Below, in pieces: positions 1 to 9,249 of a stretch of DNA of 64,000 nucleotides; the stretch's first letter is position 1, and every line of letters begins with the position of its first letter. The stretch lies in NCBI GenBank assembly GCA_928721565.1, contig OV788638.1, forward strand, positions 310,001 through 374,000, read 5' to 3'. The position numbers and the translations under genes were made by a program. The notes below the pieces were generated by a model that saw only the letters and a program-made list of their open reading frames with translations, had not been told where the DNA came from and did not search any database. This DNA is from an uncultured Clostridia bacterium. GTDB taxonomy: Bacteria; Bacillota; Clostridia; TANB77; CAG-508.

Positions 1-1265
1 TAACTTGTAACATCTAAATCTATTTGAACATCTATTTCTGGTACAACTGTTTCTCCCTGAATTTCTCTTACTACTTCATCTAATAAATTACAGTATGTAT
101 CATACCCTACTTGTTCTAAATGACCATGCTGAATTTCTCCAAGCAAACTTCCAGCGCCTCTAATTTCTAGATCTCTCATAGCTATTTTAAATCCTGACCC
201 AAATTCAGTAAATTCTTTTATTGCTTTTAGCCTTTTATCTGCTACTTCTGATAATAGTTTGTCTCTTTTATATGTTATATATGCATACCCCTGTCTATCT
301 GATCTACCAACTCTTCCTCTAATTTGATATAATTGTGCTAATCCCATCCTGTCCGCATTTTCTACTATTATTGTATTTGCATTTGGTATATCTATTCCTG
401 ATTCTAGAATCGTTGTACATACTAGTATATCTGTTTTACCTTCTATAAATTCCTCCATTATATCTTCTATTTCGTTTCCTGTCATTCTTCCATGTGCATA
501 TGTAACTTTTGCTCCTGGTACAAGTTCTTCTATTTCATTTGCTTTTTGCATAATTTTTTCTACATTATTGAATAAATAAAATACCTGTCCTTTTCTTTCT
601 AGTTCTTTAGTTATTGCTTCTCTAATTACTTCTTGATCATATTCTAATACATAAGTTTGTACTGGTTTTCTGTTATATGGTGGTTCATAAATAACTGACA
701 TGTCTCTAACTCCAACTATTGACATGTGTAATGTTCTTGGAATTGGTGTTGCTGTCATTGTTAATACATCTACATTCGTTTTGTATTGTTTTATTTTCTC
801 CTTTGCTTTTACCCCAAATCGATGTTCCTCGTCTATTATTAATAACCCTAAGTCTTTGAATTCTACATCTGCGCTTAGTATTCTATGTGTTCCAACTATT
901 ACATCTACTTCTCCTAATTTTAATCTTTTTATTATATCTTTTTGTTGTTTTGGTGTTCTAAATCTGTTTAAAACTTCTACTTTTACTCCAAATCCAGCCA
1001 TTCTATCTTTAAATTCTTTGTATTGTTGTTCTGCTAAAACTGTTGTTGGTGCTAAATATGCTACTTGTTTTCCTCCCATTACAGCTTTAAATGCAGCTCT
1101 TATTGCTACTTCTGTTTTTCCATATCCTACATCTCCACAAAGTAGTCTGTCCATTGGTTTGTCATTTTCCATATCTTTTTTTACTTCGTCTATGCAACGT
1201 AATTGATCATCTGTCTCTTGATATGGAAAGCTGTCTTCAAATTGATTTTGCCATGGTGAATCTTT
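1..1265 (-). CDS. mfd: Mfd transcription-repair coupling factor, C-terminal part (frame-shifted, cut by window edge)
   Basis: This is the translocase half of Mfd, the ATP-driven motor that pushes stalled RNA polymerase off damaged DNA and recruits UvrA. It is in the frame next to the N-terminal part and begins right after the frameshift near 1267. The reading starts with residues PKDSPWQNQFEDSFPYQETD and then DQLRCIDEV, the normal Mfd sequence before the helicase core, followed by the Walker A region (GDVGYGKTE). It stays open to base 1, where it reads VPEIDVQIDLDVTS, typical of the end of the RecG-like module. The C-terminal UvrA-masking domain lies outside the window. There is no start codon of its own, so it is expressed only if the frameshift is a sequencing error. 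Confidence 0.85.
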
Positions 1266-3052
1266 TGGAATGCATATCCTTTTGCTTTTTCTCTTTTTGC
1301 ATATAGTTCTATCAATTCTTTGGCCACTTCTCTTAAATTTTTCTTTACTTTGGCTTTTGTTTTTAACCATTCTTTTGAACCTAATTTGTTAACCTTTAGA
1401 CTACCTTCGTCTCCACCAACATATTTTCTGATACTGTCTAATTGATTTGTTGGTACATACAAGATGTCATCACCATAATATTTGATTTTTATATAGTCTT
1501 TTGTTGTTCCATCTGCAGTTATAGTATTTACTCCAATAAAAATTCCTATTCCATAATTTTTGTGTACTACATAGTCTCCTATTTTTAAGTCTGCAAATAC
1601 TACTTTTTCTCCTTCTTTGAATGCTGAACTTTTATATGTTTTTCTTTTTTCTCCTTCTATTAATTCTTGAGAAGTTATAACAAGTTGATTTGTGTCAAAA
1701 CATTCGAATCCTGCTGATAGTTTTCCTACTGTAACTGTTACTAAACTTTCTGTATTTTTTACTATTATTGTTTTGTCTAATTTTTCTTCATATTTATTTA
1801 TTATTTCATGTTCATTTAGTAATGTACAGATCTTTTTGGCTTTTTCTTTTGTTTCTGCCAATATATATATTTTCTTTTTTGTTTCTTGTGCTTTTATTAA
1901 TTCTTTAAATAGTATTTCTATTTCGCTTTTATAAAAATTCTTTTCTTTATATATCCAATTATATTTTTCTGCCTGAATTTTTAATTCATCATCTGTTTTG
2001 GCAAGATATATTAATTGTCTTTTTTCTATTTTCTCGTCAAATTGAGCATAATTCATTATTGTTTTTATTGCATCTGGTACTATTTTTCCTTTTTCTGCTA
2101 ATAATTGCATTACATTTTGACTATCTAAATTTACATTTTCTATTCTTTGATTTATTTTATTTATTTCATCTAGTGCTATTATAAATTTATCATTTAAATA
2201 ATCTAATATTGTTTCTTGCTTTTCATAAAAACAGTTTAAGTATTTGTCTATTTTGCTTATATAATTTCCACTTCTAATTGTTTCTATGTCTTGTTTTACT
2301 TGTTCTTGTAAGTTATCATTATATATTGTATTTTCAATTTTGTTTATTACTGTAGCAATATCTGTTTCTAATAAATATTCATGTGCTGGGAATATTGTTG
2401 CTTTATCTGTGTTTTCTGTTGACCTTTGACTTACTATATTGAAATATCTAATTGAGTCTACTTCGTCTCCCCAAAATTCTATTCTTATTCCTTTTTTGTC
2501 TGTTATTGATACATCTACAATTCCACCTCTTACACTGAATTGTCCTCTTCCATCTATTAAGTCATATCTTACATAGCCTAAATCTATAAGTTTTTGTTTT
2601 ACATCTTCTAACTTATGTTCTTCTCCTATTTTGAATTTCAAAACATTTTTATATAATGCGTCTTTACTTATCATTTTTTGTGATACTGCTTCTATTGTTG
2701 TTACTACTATACCTGTTTTCATTTCTTGAACTTGGTTTAGTGCTTCTATTCTTTCATATGGTAAGTCTTTGCTTTCTGCTACATAGTCATATGTTACTAT
2801 TTCTTTTTTGGGAATGTAGATTATTTTGTCTGTAAAATATTTTAAGTCTTCTATCATTTTTCTTGCTTGTATTTCATTATATGTAATTATACAGATTGGC
2901 TTTTTGGCAAATTCTTTTGTTGCTGATAACATTTGTACCATTCCAACGTCTGTTAAGCCCGATATAGCTATCGGGCTTTTTTTATTTTCTATATTTTTTA
3001 TATATTCACAAAACTTCGGATTTTTTCCTAATTCTCCTAATATTGTATTCAT
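1190..3052 (-). CDS. mfd: Mfd transcription-repair coupling factor, N-terminal part (frameshifted)
   Basis: N-terminal 590 or so residues of Mfd: the UvrB-like module (residues 1-330, with GRGQFSVRGGIVDV near 170 and FWGDEVDSIR near 200) and the RNA-polymerase-interacting CarD-like domain (GDYVVHKNYGIGIFIGV, DYIKIKYYGDDILYVP). After KAKGYAF the frame runs into unrelated residues and stops at 1190. One extra G at 1267-1268 on the plus strand would join it to the downstream Mfd frame. Family members are about 1,150 residues. The start at 3052 follows an AAAGGA-type ribosome site about 10 bases upstream and a promoter at 3085-3113. Either a sequencing slip in a GG run or a real inactivating mutation. 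Confidence 0.9.
   Translation of the reverse strand: MNTILGELGKNPKFCEYIKNIENKKSPIAISGLTDVGMVQMLSATKEFAKKPICIITYNEIQARKMIEDLKYFTDKIIYIPKKEIVTYDYVAESKDLPYERIEALNQVQEMKTGIVVTTIEAVSQKMISKDALYKNVLKFKIGEEHKLEDVKQKLIDLGYVRYDLIDGRGQFSVRGGIVDVSITDKKGIRIEFWGDEVDSIRYFNIVSQRSTENTDKATIFPAHEYLLETDIATVINKIENTIYNDNLQEQVKQDIETIRSGNYISKIDKYLNCFYEKQETILDYLNDKFIIALDEINKINQRIENVNLDSQNVMQLLAEKGKIVPDAIKTIMNYAQFDEKIEKRQLIYLAKTDDELKIQAEKYNWIYKEKNFYKSEIEILFKELIKAQETKKKIYILAETKEKAKKICTLLNEHEIINKYEEKLDKTIIVKNTESLVTVTVGKLSAGFECFDTNQLVITSQELIEGEKRKTYKSSAFKEGEKVVFADLKIGDYVVHKNYGIGIFIGVNTITADGTTKDYIKIKYYGDDILYVPTNQLDSIRKYVGGDEGSLKVNKLGSKEWLKTKAKVKKNLREVAKELIELYAKREKAKGYAFQKIHHGKINLKTAFHIKRQMINYVA
2955..2983 (+). terminator. 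Terminator-like hairpin antisense inside mfd
   Basis: A perfect 10-bp stem (AAGCCCGATA, loop TAGC, TATCGGGCTT) runs straight into seven T residues on the plus strand. It lies within the first codons of mfd, which is on the other strand, and no plus-strand gene ends here. It may be chance in an AT-rich gene or may stop antisense transcripts. Confidence 0.35.
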
Positions 3053-3084
3053 TTTTATCTCATTCCTTTTGATTTAATGTAAGT

Positions 3085-3113
3085 ATTATATCATATGTTT
3101 TTCAAAAAATAAA
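3085..3113 (-). promoter_or_regulatory. Putative sigma-A promoter of mfd
   Basis: On the minus strand a perfect -10 TATAAT (3085-3090) lies 17 bases from a weak -35 TTTATT (3108-3113), about 30 bases before the mfd start. Confidence 0.5.
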
Positions 3114-3120
3114 CATTTTT

Positions 3121-3149
3121 TTGACTTTTTAGTTAAATTATAGTATAAT
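3121..3149 (+). promoter_or_regulatory. Strong sigma-A promoter for the 3209 gene
   Basis: TTGACT (3121-3126), 17-base spacer, TATAAT (3144-3149). It diverges from the mfd promoter. Confidence 0.75.
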
Positions 3150-3208
3150 ATAAATGTAACAATTATATTTAATACTAAGTCCACGAATTGTGGCGAAAGG
3201 AGCAACTT

Positions 3209-3379
3209 ATGTTTAAACCTTCAACAGGAAACGATATTTTTTGTCAGCAGTGCAAAGGAAGTTGTGTAAGAGCAACTTCTGCAGAAACACAGAAAGCCGC
3301 GCGAGAAATGTTTGGCATAACGCCAAACAATTGCATTGAAAATCTTGAAGGGAAAAGTCGTTGTCCTTACAAAAGATAA
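3209..3379 (+). CDS. Small Cys-rich protein of unknown function (56 aa)
   Basis: I do not recognise this family. The 56-residue protein has five cysteines, three clustered as FCQQCKGSC near residues 9-14 and two near the C-terminus (NCIE, RCPYKR), a layout that could bind zinc or an Fe-S centre. A TTG codon at 3188 is in frame, but the AAAGGAG ribosome site at about 3196-3202 lies six bases before the ATG at 3209, so that start is chosen. It is a single-gene unit with a near-consensus promoter and a strong terminator, between two minus-strand operons. The leader carries a small hairpin (CCAC-GAATT-GTGG) just before the ribosome site, and a second one (GTTTGGC-ATAAC-GCCAAAC, 3310-3328) lies inside the gene. 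Codon use is slightly richer in GC than its neighbours. Confidence 0.75.
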   Translation: MFKPSTGNDIFCQQCKGSCVRATSAETQKAAREMFGITPNNCIENLEGKSRCPYKR

Positions 3380-3384
3380 CAAAG

Positions 3385-3418
3385 AGCAAGCCTAGATTTA
3401 TAGGCTTGCTTCTTTTTT
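3385..3418 (+). terminator. Rho-independent terminator
   Basis: Perfect 10-bp stem AGCAAGCCTA / TAGGCTTGCT with a 6-base loop, followed by TCTTTTTTT. It ends the 3209 gene; the reverse strand is also fairly T-rich and may serve topB. Confidence 0.85.
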
Positions 3419-3427
3419 TACGTTCTT

Positions 3428-5380
3428 TTAATATTTTACCACTAATTTATTAAACTTAGAATTTATATAATTTTCTAATTTTGTCATAAACTCATTTGAT
3501 TGAATTTCTTTCTTAGCCACCATATCTAATCCCTTTTCCCAACTAGCTGTAAGTTTAGGATTTAACATATCAGGCATTGAATAATATACTACATCATATA
3601 TAACTTCTCCCTTTTTAGTTGGAGTAACTATTTGAGTTTTAGAATTTATAGCAATATAATTTATTCTTTCTAGTTTTTTTATTATTTCTCCTCTTGTTGC
3701 ACTTGTTCCAATTCCAGCACCTTTTATTTGTTCTCTTAATTCTTCCTCTTCTATTAATTTTCCTGCATTCTCCATTGCCAAAATAATTGAGCCTGAATTG
3801 TATCTTGAAGGCGGTGAAGTTTCGGCATCTTTTATTTCATAATTTTTTGTTTCTACTTCTTGACCCTTTTTCAATTTTTTCAATATTTCTAAATTGCTCT
3901 CCTCTTTTTCCGCTTCGCTTTCCACAGTTTGTTCATTTTCTGTGGATTTATCAGCTTGTTTCTTAGGTTTTAATACTTCTAAATATCCTTGATTTTTACA
4001 AACCTTTCCACTTGCATAAAATGTTTCTTCTTCTACATTAATTGTTAAATTTATTTTATTGTATTCTGCTGGTGGATAAAATATAGCAATAAATCTTTTT
4101 ACTATTGTATTATAAACTTTTTTATGTAGTTCTGGCAATCTATCATAATTTTCGTAGCCTTGTCCTGTAGGTATTATTGCATAGTGATCTGTTATTTTAC
4201 TATCATTTACATATTTAGTTTTTACTAAATTAGTTGAATATTTTTCAGTTATCATTTTATTTAAAAGTCTTTGCACTTCTTCGTCTTTATAGCCTTTTAC
4301 TAATCCATTTAAATTTTTTGATATTTCTTTGGCCACTGCTGTTGAAAGCACTCTCGCATCTGTTCTAGGGTAAGTTACTAATTTTTTCTCATATAAATTT
4401 TGAATAATTTCTAATGTTTCATCTGGTTTTATTTTGAATTTTTTTGTACATTCATTTTGAACTTCTGCCAAATTAAATAATAGTGGTGGCTTTTCTTTTT
4501 GAGTTGATTTTTTTAGTTCTGTTATTACCGCCTTTTTTCCTACTAAACTTTTAATAAATTCTTTGGCATCCTCTTCTTTTTTGAATCCACTTTCATTGTA
4601 TAATTTGTTGCTTTCAAACATTTTTGATTTTTCGTTTACTTTCCATTCGGCTTTAAAAGAACCTTGTTCATCTCCGTATTCACCAATTATTTTATAATAT
4701 TTAGTTTTAACAAAATTTCGTATTTCTCTTTCTCTTGATACTACCATACCTAAAACACATGTCATTACTCTACCAATAGAGATAGATGCTTTATCTTCAT
4801 TTATTTCTTTTGCTACTCTTCTACCATAAATAATTGATAATAATCGCGAAAAGTTTATTCCTATTAGATAATCTTCTTTTGCTCTTAAATATGCTGAATC
4901 TGATAAACTATCATATTCACTTTCATCTTTTGCTTCTTTTATTCCTCTTCTTATTTCTTCTTCTGTTTGCGAATCTATCCATACTCTTTTTATTTTTGCT
5001 TTAGGGTTTGGCTTTGCCATCATAAATACAAGTCTTTGTATGTATTCTCCTTCTCGTCCAGAGTCACCTGCATTATATATTTCTTCTACATCTTCTCTTT
5101 GCAATAGGCTTTTGACAATATTAAATTGATTTTGTACTGCTGGAATAATCTCATATTTCCATTCATGTGGTATAAATGGTAATGTGTCTAATCTCCAAAA
5201 TTTAAGTTTTTCATCATATACTTCTGGATAACTCATTGTTACTAAATGCCCTACACACCATGTTATAATCCAGTCATCTGATTCGATATAACCATTTTTT
5301 CTATTGCTATTTATTTTTAGTACTTTTGCGAATTCCATTGCTACAGATGGCTTTTCTGTTATAATCAATTTTTTCGGCAT
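3428..5380 (-). CDS. topB: DNA topoisomerase III (type IA)
   Basis: Type IA topoisomerase that relaxes negative supercoils and decatenates DNA by single-strand passage. The 650-residue protein starts with a Toprim domain (ITEKPSVA at 7-14; acidic DSGREGE at 106-112), then the catalytic core with the active-site tyrosine in VTYPRTDARVLS (Y337). A charged low-complexity stretch follows near 470-500 (QADKSTENEQTVESEAEKEE). The core then resumes, with GAGIGTSATRGEII near 565. It ends without C-terminal zinc ribbons, as in many Firmicute TopB proteins. An AAAGGAG site precedes the ATG at 5380. It is the last gene of an operon-like run with the HD protein and the anchored protein upstream. Confidence 0.93.
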   Translation of the reverse strand: MPKKLIITEKPSVAMEFAKVLKINSNRKNGYIESDDWIITWCVGHLVTMSYPEVYDEKLKFWRLDTLPFIPHEWKYEIIPAVQNQFNIVKSLLQREDVEEIYNAGDSGREGEYIQRLVFMMAKPNPKAKIKRVWIDSQTEEEIRRGIKEAKDESEYDSLSDSAYLRAKEDYLIGINFSRLLSIIYGRRVAKEINEDKASISIGRVMTCVLGMVVSREREIRNFVKTKYYKIIGEYGDEQGSFKAEWKVNEKSKMFESNKLYNESGFKKEEDAKEFIKSLVGKKAVITELKKSTQKEKPPLLFNLAEVQNECTKKFKIKPDETLEIIQNLYEKKLVTYPRTDARVLSTAVAKEISKNLNGLVKGYKDEEVQRLLNKMITEKYSTNLVKTKYVNDSKITDHYAIIPTGQGYENYDRLPELHKKVYNTIVKRFIAIFYPPAEYNKINLTINVEEETFYASGKVCKNQGYLEVLKPKKQADKSTENEQTVESEAEKEESNLEILKKLKKGQEVETKNYEIKDAETSPPSRYNSGSIILAMENAGKLIEEEELREQIKGAGIGTSATRGEIIKKLERINYIAINSKTQIVTPTKKGEVIYDVVYYSMPDMLNPKLTASWEKGLDMVAKKEIQSNEFMTKLENYINSKFNKLVVKY

Positions 5381-5394
5381 CTAGTTTTTCTCCT

Positions 5395-6147
5395 TTACTT
5401 TATTTTTTGCTCTATATATTCGTTTGCTAATTTTCTTATTTTTTCTATTTCTTGTTTTGTTTTGTAATCATGTATATTATATCTGTTTAAAACTTTGTTT
5501 ATATAATCTTTTTGTTTTAAAATCTTAAAACTTTCTTTAAAATTAATATCAAATATAAATGCCATAACAGAAATGACATCATCTATTGGTGTTTTTTTGT
5601 CTTCTCTTTTTACTTGTATTTGATTTTCAAATTTTTCTAAAACTTTTGGTGTAATATTTGATTCTTCAACTACATTTTCTTTTTGATTCCAAAATATTTC
5701 TGCAGACTCATAAAATATATCAATCTTATCTGCATCTCTTATTATTTTTACAAATAATTCTTGTTCTTGTGTTAAACCTTCTTGTATTTTGTATTTATTA
5801 TGATTTTTTACTGCTAGCTTTATTATTTCATCATATTTATCTGTTTCAATATATTTTCTTATATCTTTATTTAATATCTCTACTCCTAAATCTCCATGAT
5901 CTATACTAATATTATCTTTAAATGTATGATATTGTTTATATTGCTCAAATCTTGCAATATCATGTAATAGACCTATTAAAGCTGCAATTTCTATTTCTTC
6001 TTGTGTAAGTTCTATTTTTTTTGCTATCTCTTTAGATATATTCATAACTCTAATGGAATGCTTTTGTTTTCCTTTAATATTTGAATCATTTAAATCATAT
6101 TTTTCTGTATATTTTATAAATTTTCCTATTGACTTTTCTAAATTCAT
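5395..6147 (-). CDS. HD-domain phosphohydrolase
   Basis: A metal-dependent HD-superfamily hydrolase of 250 residues. The metal-binding set is visible: H30 (KQKHSIRV), the HD pair at 62-63 (LLHDIARFEQ), a downstream His (VKNHNKYKI) and a final Asp (RDADKIDIF). The substrate cannot be told from sequence; related stand-alone HD proteins act on nucleotides or phosphorylated metabolites. Its stop lies 14 bases before topB, inside that gene's leader, and 23 bases separate it from the gene upstream, so the three are probably cotranscribed from the promoter at 6689-6717. Confidence 0.8.
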   Translation of the reverse strand: MNLEKSIGKFIKYTEKYDLNDSNIKGKQKHSIRVMNISKEIAKKIELTQEEIEIAALIGLLHDIARFEQYKQYHTFKDNISIDHGDLGVEILNKDIRKYIETDKYDEIIKLAVKNHNKYKIQEGLTQEQELFVKIIRDADKIDIFYESAEIFWNQKENVVEESNITPKVLEKFENQIQVKREDKKTPIDDVISVMAFIFDINFKESFKILKQKDYINKVLNRYNIHDYKTKQEIEKIRKLANEYIEQKIK

Positions 6148-6170
6148 TTTTTCACCTTTCCTTAATAATT

Positions 6171-6653
6171 TTACTCATATTCCACAAAAATAGGTTTTTC
6201 TTTTATTTCTTTGAAGTCTTTTCCCTTTTTAGCTGTTATTTCTTCTGGATATTCTGTTTTTGAATAAATGTCTTCTACACCTTCTGCTATTATCTCAAAT
6301 TCTCCTGTTCCTTTATTATAATAATACAATATATTGTCTTTCAATCCAATTACATTATTAGAAGCTCCTGCCCATCCACTTGCTGTTATTGTTTTAGCTT
6401 TTTCCATTAATTCTTCTCCATTTGTTATCTTTTCTGTTGTTTTTTCCTCAACTTTACTACTGCTTTCAGTTTTGTTGCTTGTACTTGAGTTATCTGTAGT
6501 AGTATTAAAGTTTGATGATGTATTAATATCTTCTGAGTTTACATTTATTGTATTATTGTTTGTTTCTTCATGATCATTCTTTCTAAAAATTTCTATTCCT
6601 GCAAAAGCTATAATTGCTATTAATATTATTCCTATAACATATTTTTTCTTCAT
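6171..6653 (-). CDS. Membrane-anchored protein with Ser/Thr/Asn-rich linker
   Basis: A 160-residue protein of no family I recognise. It has a short basic start (MKKK), one hydrophobic helix (residues 5-22) that would be an uncleaved anchor, then a low-complexity linker to about residue 75 (N, T, S and E rich). A small folded part follows (GEELMEKAKTITASGWAGAS, then LKDNILYYYNKGTGEFEIIAEGVEDIY). The linker implies a domain held away from the membrane on the outside. The ribosome site AGAGG is eight bases before the ATG, and a near-consensus promoter precedes it. It leads the operon with the HD protein and topB. Confidence 0.7.
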   Translation of the reverse strand: MKKKYVIGIILIAIIAFAGIEIFRKNDHEETNNNTINVNSEDINTSSNFNTTTDNSSTSNKTESSSKVEEKTTEKITNGEELMEKAKTITASGWAGASNNVIGLKDNILYYYNKGTGEFEIIAEGVEDIYSKTEYPEEITAKKGKDFKEIKEKPIFVEYE

Positions 6654-6688
6654 AATTATAACCTCTTTTCCTTTTTTAATTCATGTAT

Positions 6689-6717
6689 ATTTTATATTTT
6701 TTAATCTTTTTTGTCAA
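6689..6717 (-). promoter_or_regulatory. Sigma-A promoter for the 6653 - topB operon
   Basis: Minus-strand TTGACA (6712-6717), 17-base spacer, TAAAAT (6689-6694). Confidence 0.7.
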
Positions 6718-6722
6718 TATAA

Positions 6723-6755
6723 AAGAGGGAGTTAACCTCTTAGTAAAACTCCCCC
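6723..6755 (-). terminator. Probable terminator of leuS
   Basis: Just after the leuS stop the minus strand can form GGGAGTT / AACTCCC, or the competing AAGAGG / CCTCTT, followed by CTTTTAT. The two stems are mutually exclusive. Confidence 0.55.
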
Positions 6756-6756
6756 C

Positions 6757-9177
6757 CTATTTTACAACTACATTGTATATTTTATTTTTAACATATATTT
6801 CTTTTACAATATTTTTTCCATCAAGTTTTCCAGAAATTGCTTCATGTACTTTTTCTTTTACTGATGATTCTTCTTCATCTAAAGCTATCATAATTGTTGC
6901 TTTTAATTTTCCATTTACTTGAACTGGAATTTCTATTTCGTCATCAATTGTTTTTGCCTCATCATATGTTGGCCATTCATATGTTGCAACTTCTTCTTCA
7001 AATCCTGCTAATTTGTTTAGTTCTTCTGTCATATGTGGTGCAAATGGATTTAATAATGTTAAAAATGTCTTATATTCTACTCTATTTATACGTTTTAATT
7101 TTGTAAATTCATTTAACATTGTCATAAATGTTGATACACATGTATTAAATTTCATTTCTTCTATGTCTTTTGAAACTTTTTTAATTGCTTTATTCATCAT
7201 TTTCTCAGTTTCTTTAGTATATGCATCTCCATCTACTAACATGTCTTTTAAGTTCCATACTCTGTCTAAGAATTTGAAACATCCTCTAATGCTATCCATT
7301 GACCAGCTTGCTGTTTGATCAAATGGTCCCATAAACATTTCATATACTCTAAATGTGTCTGCTCCAAATTCTTTTATTATATCATCTGGATTTATTACAT
7401 TTCCTTTTGATTTTGACATTTTTTCTCCATTTGTTCCTAATATCATTCCATGTGATGTACGTTTTGCATATGGTTCTTTTGTTGGAACTACTCCAATGTC
7501 ATATAAGAATTTGTGCCAGAATCTAGAATATAGTAAATGTAGTGTTGTATGCTCCATTCCTCCATTATACCAGTCAACTGGTGACCAGTATTCTAGTGCT
7601 TCTTTTGATGCTAATGCTTTATCATTATGTGGATCCATATATCTTAAGAAATACCATGATGATCCTGCCCATTGTGGCATTGTGTCTGTTTCTCTTCTTG
7701 CTGGTTTTCCGCAGTGTGGACATGTTGTATTTATCCATTCTTCATGTTTTGCTAATGGTGATTCTCCATTTTCTCCTGGCAAGAAGTCTTTTACTTCTGG
7801 AAGTTTTAATGGTAAATCTTTTTCATCTAATGGAACCCATCCACAGTCTTCGCAATATACCATTGGAATTGGTTCGCCCCAATATCTTTGACGTGAAAAT
7901 ACCCAATCACGTAATTTGAAGTTTACTTTTTTTGTTCCTATTTTATTTTCTTCTAGATATTCTATTACTTTCTTTTTAGCATCTGCAACAGATAATCCTG
8001 TTAAAAATCCTGAATTTACTAATACTCCTGTTTGTGTGTCTGTAAATGCTTCTTCTAATTTTTCTTGTACTTTTCCACTTTCTGGTGCTACTACTTGTAT
8101 TATTGGTAAATTGAATTTACTTGCAAATTCAAAGTCTCTTGTATCATGTGCAGGTACAGCCATTATTGCACCTGTTCCATATGATGATAATACATAGTCT
8201 GCTACCCATATTGGAATTTCTGTATTTGTTAATGGATTAATTGCTTTTATTCCTTTTATTTCTACACCTGTTTTGTCTTTGTTCATTTCACCACGTTCGA
8301 AGTCTGATTTTAGTGCAGCTTTTCTTTGATATTCTTTTACTTCTTCTAAATTCTCTATTCTATCCGCATATTCTTCTATTATTTTATGTTCTGGTGCTAC
8401 TACCATATATGTTGCACCAAATAATGTGTCTGGTCTTGTTGTATATACTGTTAATGTTTCATCAGTTCCAGCAATTTTGAATTTTACTTCTGCACCTTCA
8501 CTACGTCCTATCCAGTTACGTTGTTGTGTTTTTATTTTTTCTAGATAATCTACATCATCTAAATCATCTATTAGTCTTTGTGCATATTCTGTAATTTTTA
8601 ACATCCATTGTGATTTTTCTTTTTGTACTACTGGACTTCCACATCTTTCGCATACACCATTTACAACTTCTTCGTTTGCTAATCCTACTTTACATCCAGT
8701 ACAGAAGTTTATTGGCATTGTTGCTTTATATGCTAATCCTTTTTTATATAATTGAATAAATATCCATTGTGTCCATTTGTAGTATTCTGGATCTGTTGTA
8801 TCTATCACTCTTGACCAATCAAATGAAAATCCTAATGATTTTAATTGTTCTGTAAAATGTGCAATATTTTTTGCTGTTGTTATTTTAGGATGTACATTTG
8901 TTTTTATTGCATAGTTTTCTGCTGGTAGTCCAAATGCGTCAAATCCTATTGGGAATAAGACATTATAACCTTGTAATCTTCTTTTTCTTGCTATTACATC
9001 TAATGCTGTATAACTACGTGGATGTCCTACATGTAGTCCTTGTCCTGATGGGTATGGGAATTCTATTAGTCCATACCATTTCTTTTTATTTGTATAATCA
9101 TTTTTTGCATTGAATGTTCCTTCTTTTTCCCATTTTTCTTGCCATTTTTTCTCTACTTCTTTAAAATTATATGCCAT
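6757..9177 (-). CDS. leuS: Leucyl-tRNA synthetase
   Basis: Class I synthetase that charges tRNA-Leu, 806 residues. The HIGH motif is HVGH at 49-52 (YPSGQGLHVGHPRSYT) and KMSKS is at about 586-590. A CP1 editing domain lies between (YTTRPDTLFGATYMVV near 255). Two cysteine pairs (CTGC...CERC near 180; CEDC...CPHC near 465-510) look like zinc sites. The open frame extends to 9243, but MAYNFKEVEKKW at 9177 is the family's usual start, follows GAGAGG, and leaves room for the promoter at 9215-9243. Confidence 0.96.
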   Translation of the reverse strand: MAYNFKEVEKKWQEKWEKEGTFNAKNDYTNKKKWYGLIEFPYPSGQGLHVGHPRSYTALDVIARKRRLQGYNVLFPIGFDAFGLPAENYAIKTNVHPKITTAKNIAHFTEQLKSLGFSFDWSRVIDTTDPEYYKWTQWIFIQLYKKGLAYKATMPINFCTGCKVGLANEEVVNGVCERCGSPVVQKEKSQWMLKITEYAQRLIDDLDDVDYLEKIKTQQRNWIGRSEGAEVKFKIAGTDETLTVYTTRPDTLFGATYMVVAPEHKIIEEYADRIENLEEVKEYQRKAALKSDFERGEMNKDKTGVEIKGIKAINPLTNTEIPIWVADYVLSSYGTGAIMAVPAHDTRDFEFASKFNLPIIQVVAPESGKVQEKLEEAFTDTQTGVLVNSGFLTGLSVADAKKKVIEYLEENKIGTKKVNFKLRDWVFSRQRYWGEPIPMVYCEDCGWVPLDEKDLPLKLPEVKDFLPGENGESPLAKHEEWINTTCPHCGKPARRETDTMPQWAGSSWYFLRYMDPHNDKALASKEALEYWSPVDWYNGGMEHTTLHLLYSRFWHKFLYDIGVVPTKEPYAKRTSHGMILGTNGEKMSKSKGNVINPDDIIKEFGADTFRVYEMFMGPFDQTASWSMDSIRGCFKFLDRVWNLKDMLVDGDAYTKETEKMMNKAIKKVSKDIEEMKFNTCVSTFMTMLNEFTKLKRINRVEYKTFLTLLNPFAPHMTEELNKLAGFEEEVATYEWPTYDEAKTIDDEIEIPVQVNGKLKATIMIALDEEESSVKEKVHEAISGKLDGKNIVKEIYVKNKIYNVVVK

Positions 9178-9214
9178 ATTTATTCCTCTCTTCTCTTTTA
9201 AATTCAATATCATT

Positions 9215-9243
9215 ATTATACTCGCAAAAAGCCTAAAAGTCAA
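9215..9243 (-). promoter_or_regulatory. Sigma-A promoter of leuS
   Basis: Minus-strand TTGACT (9238-9243), 17 bases, TATAAT (9215-9220), just after the glycosylase gene's stop. It rules out the longer leuS start. Confidence 0.75.
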
Positions 9244-9249
9244 TGACTT

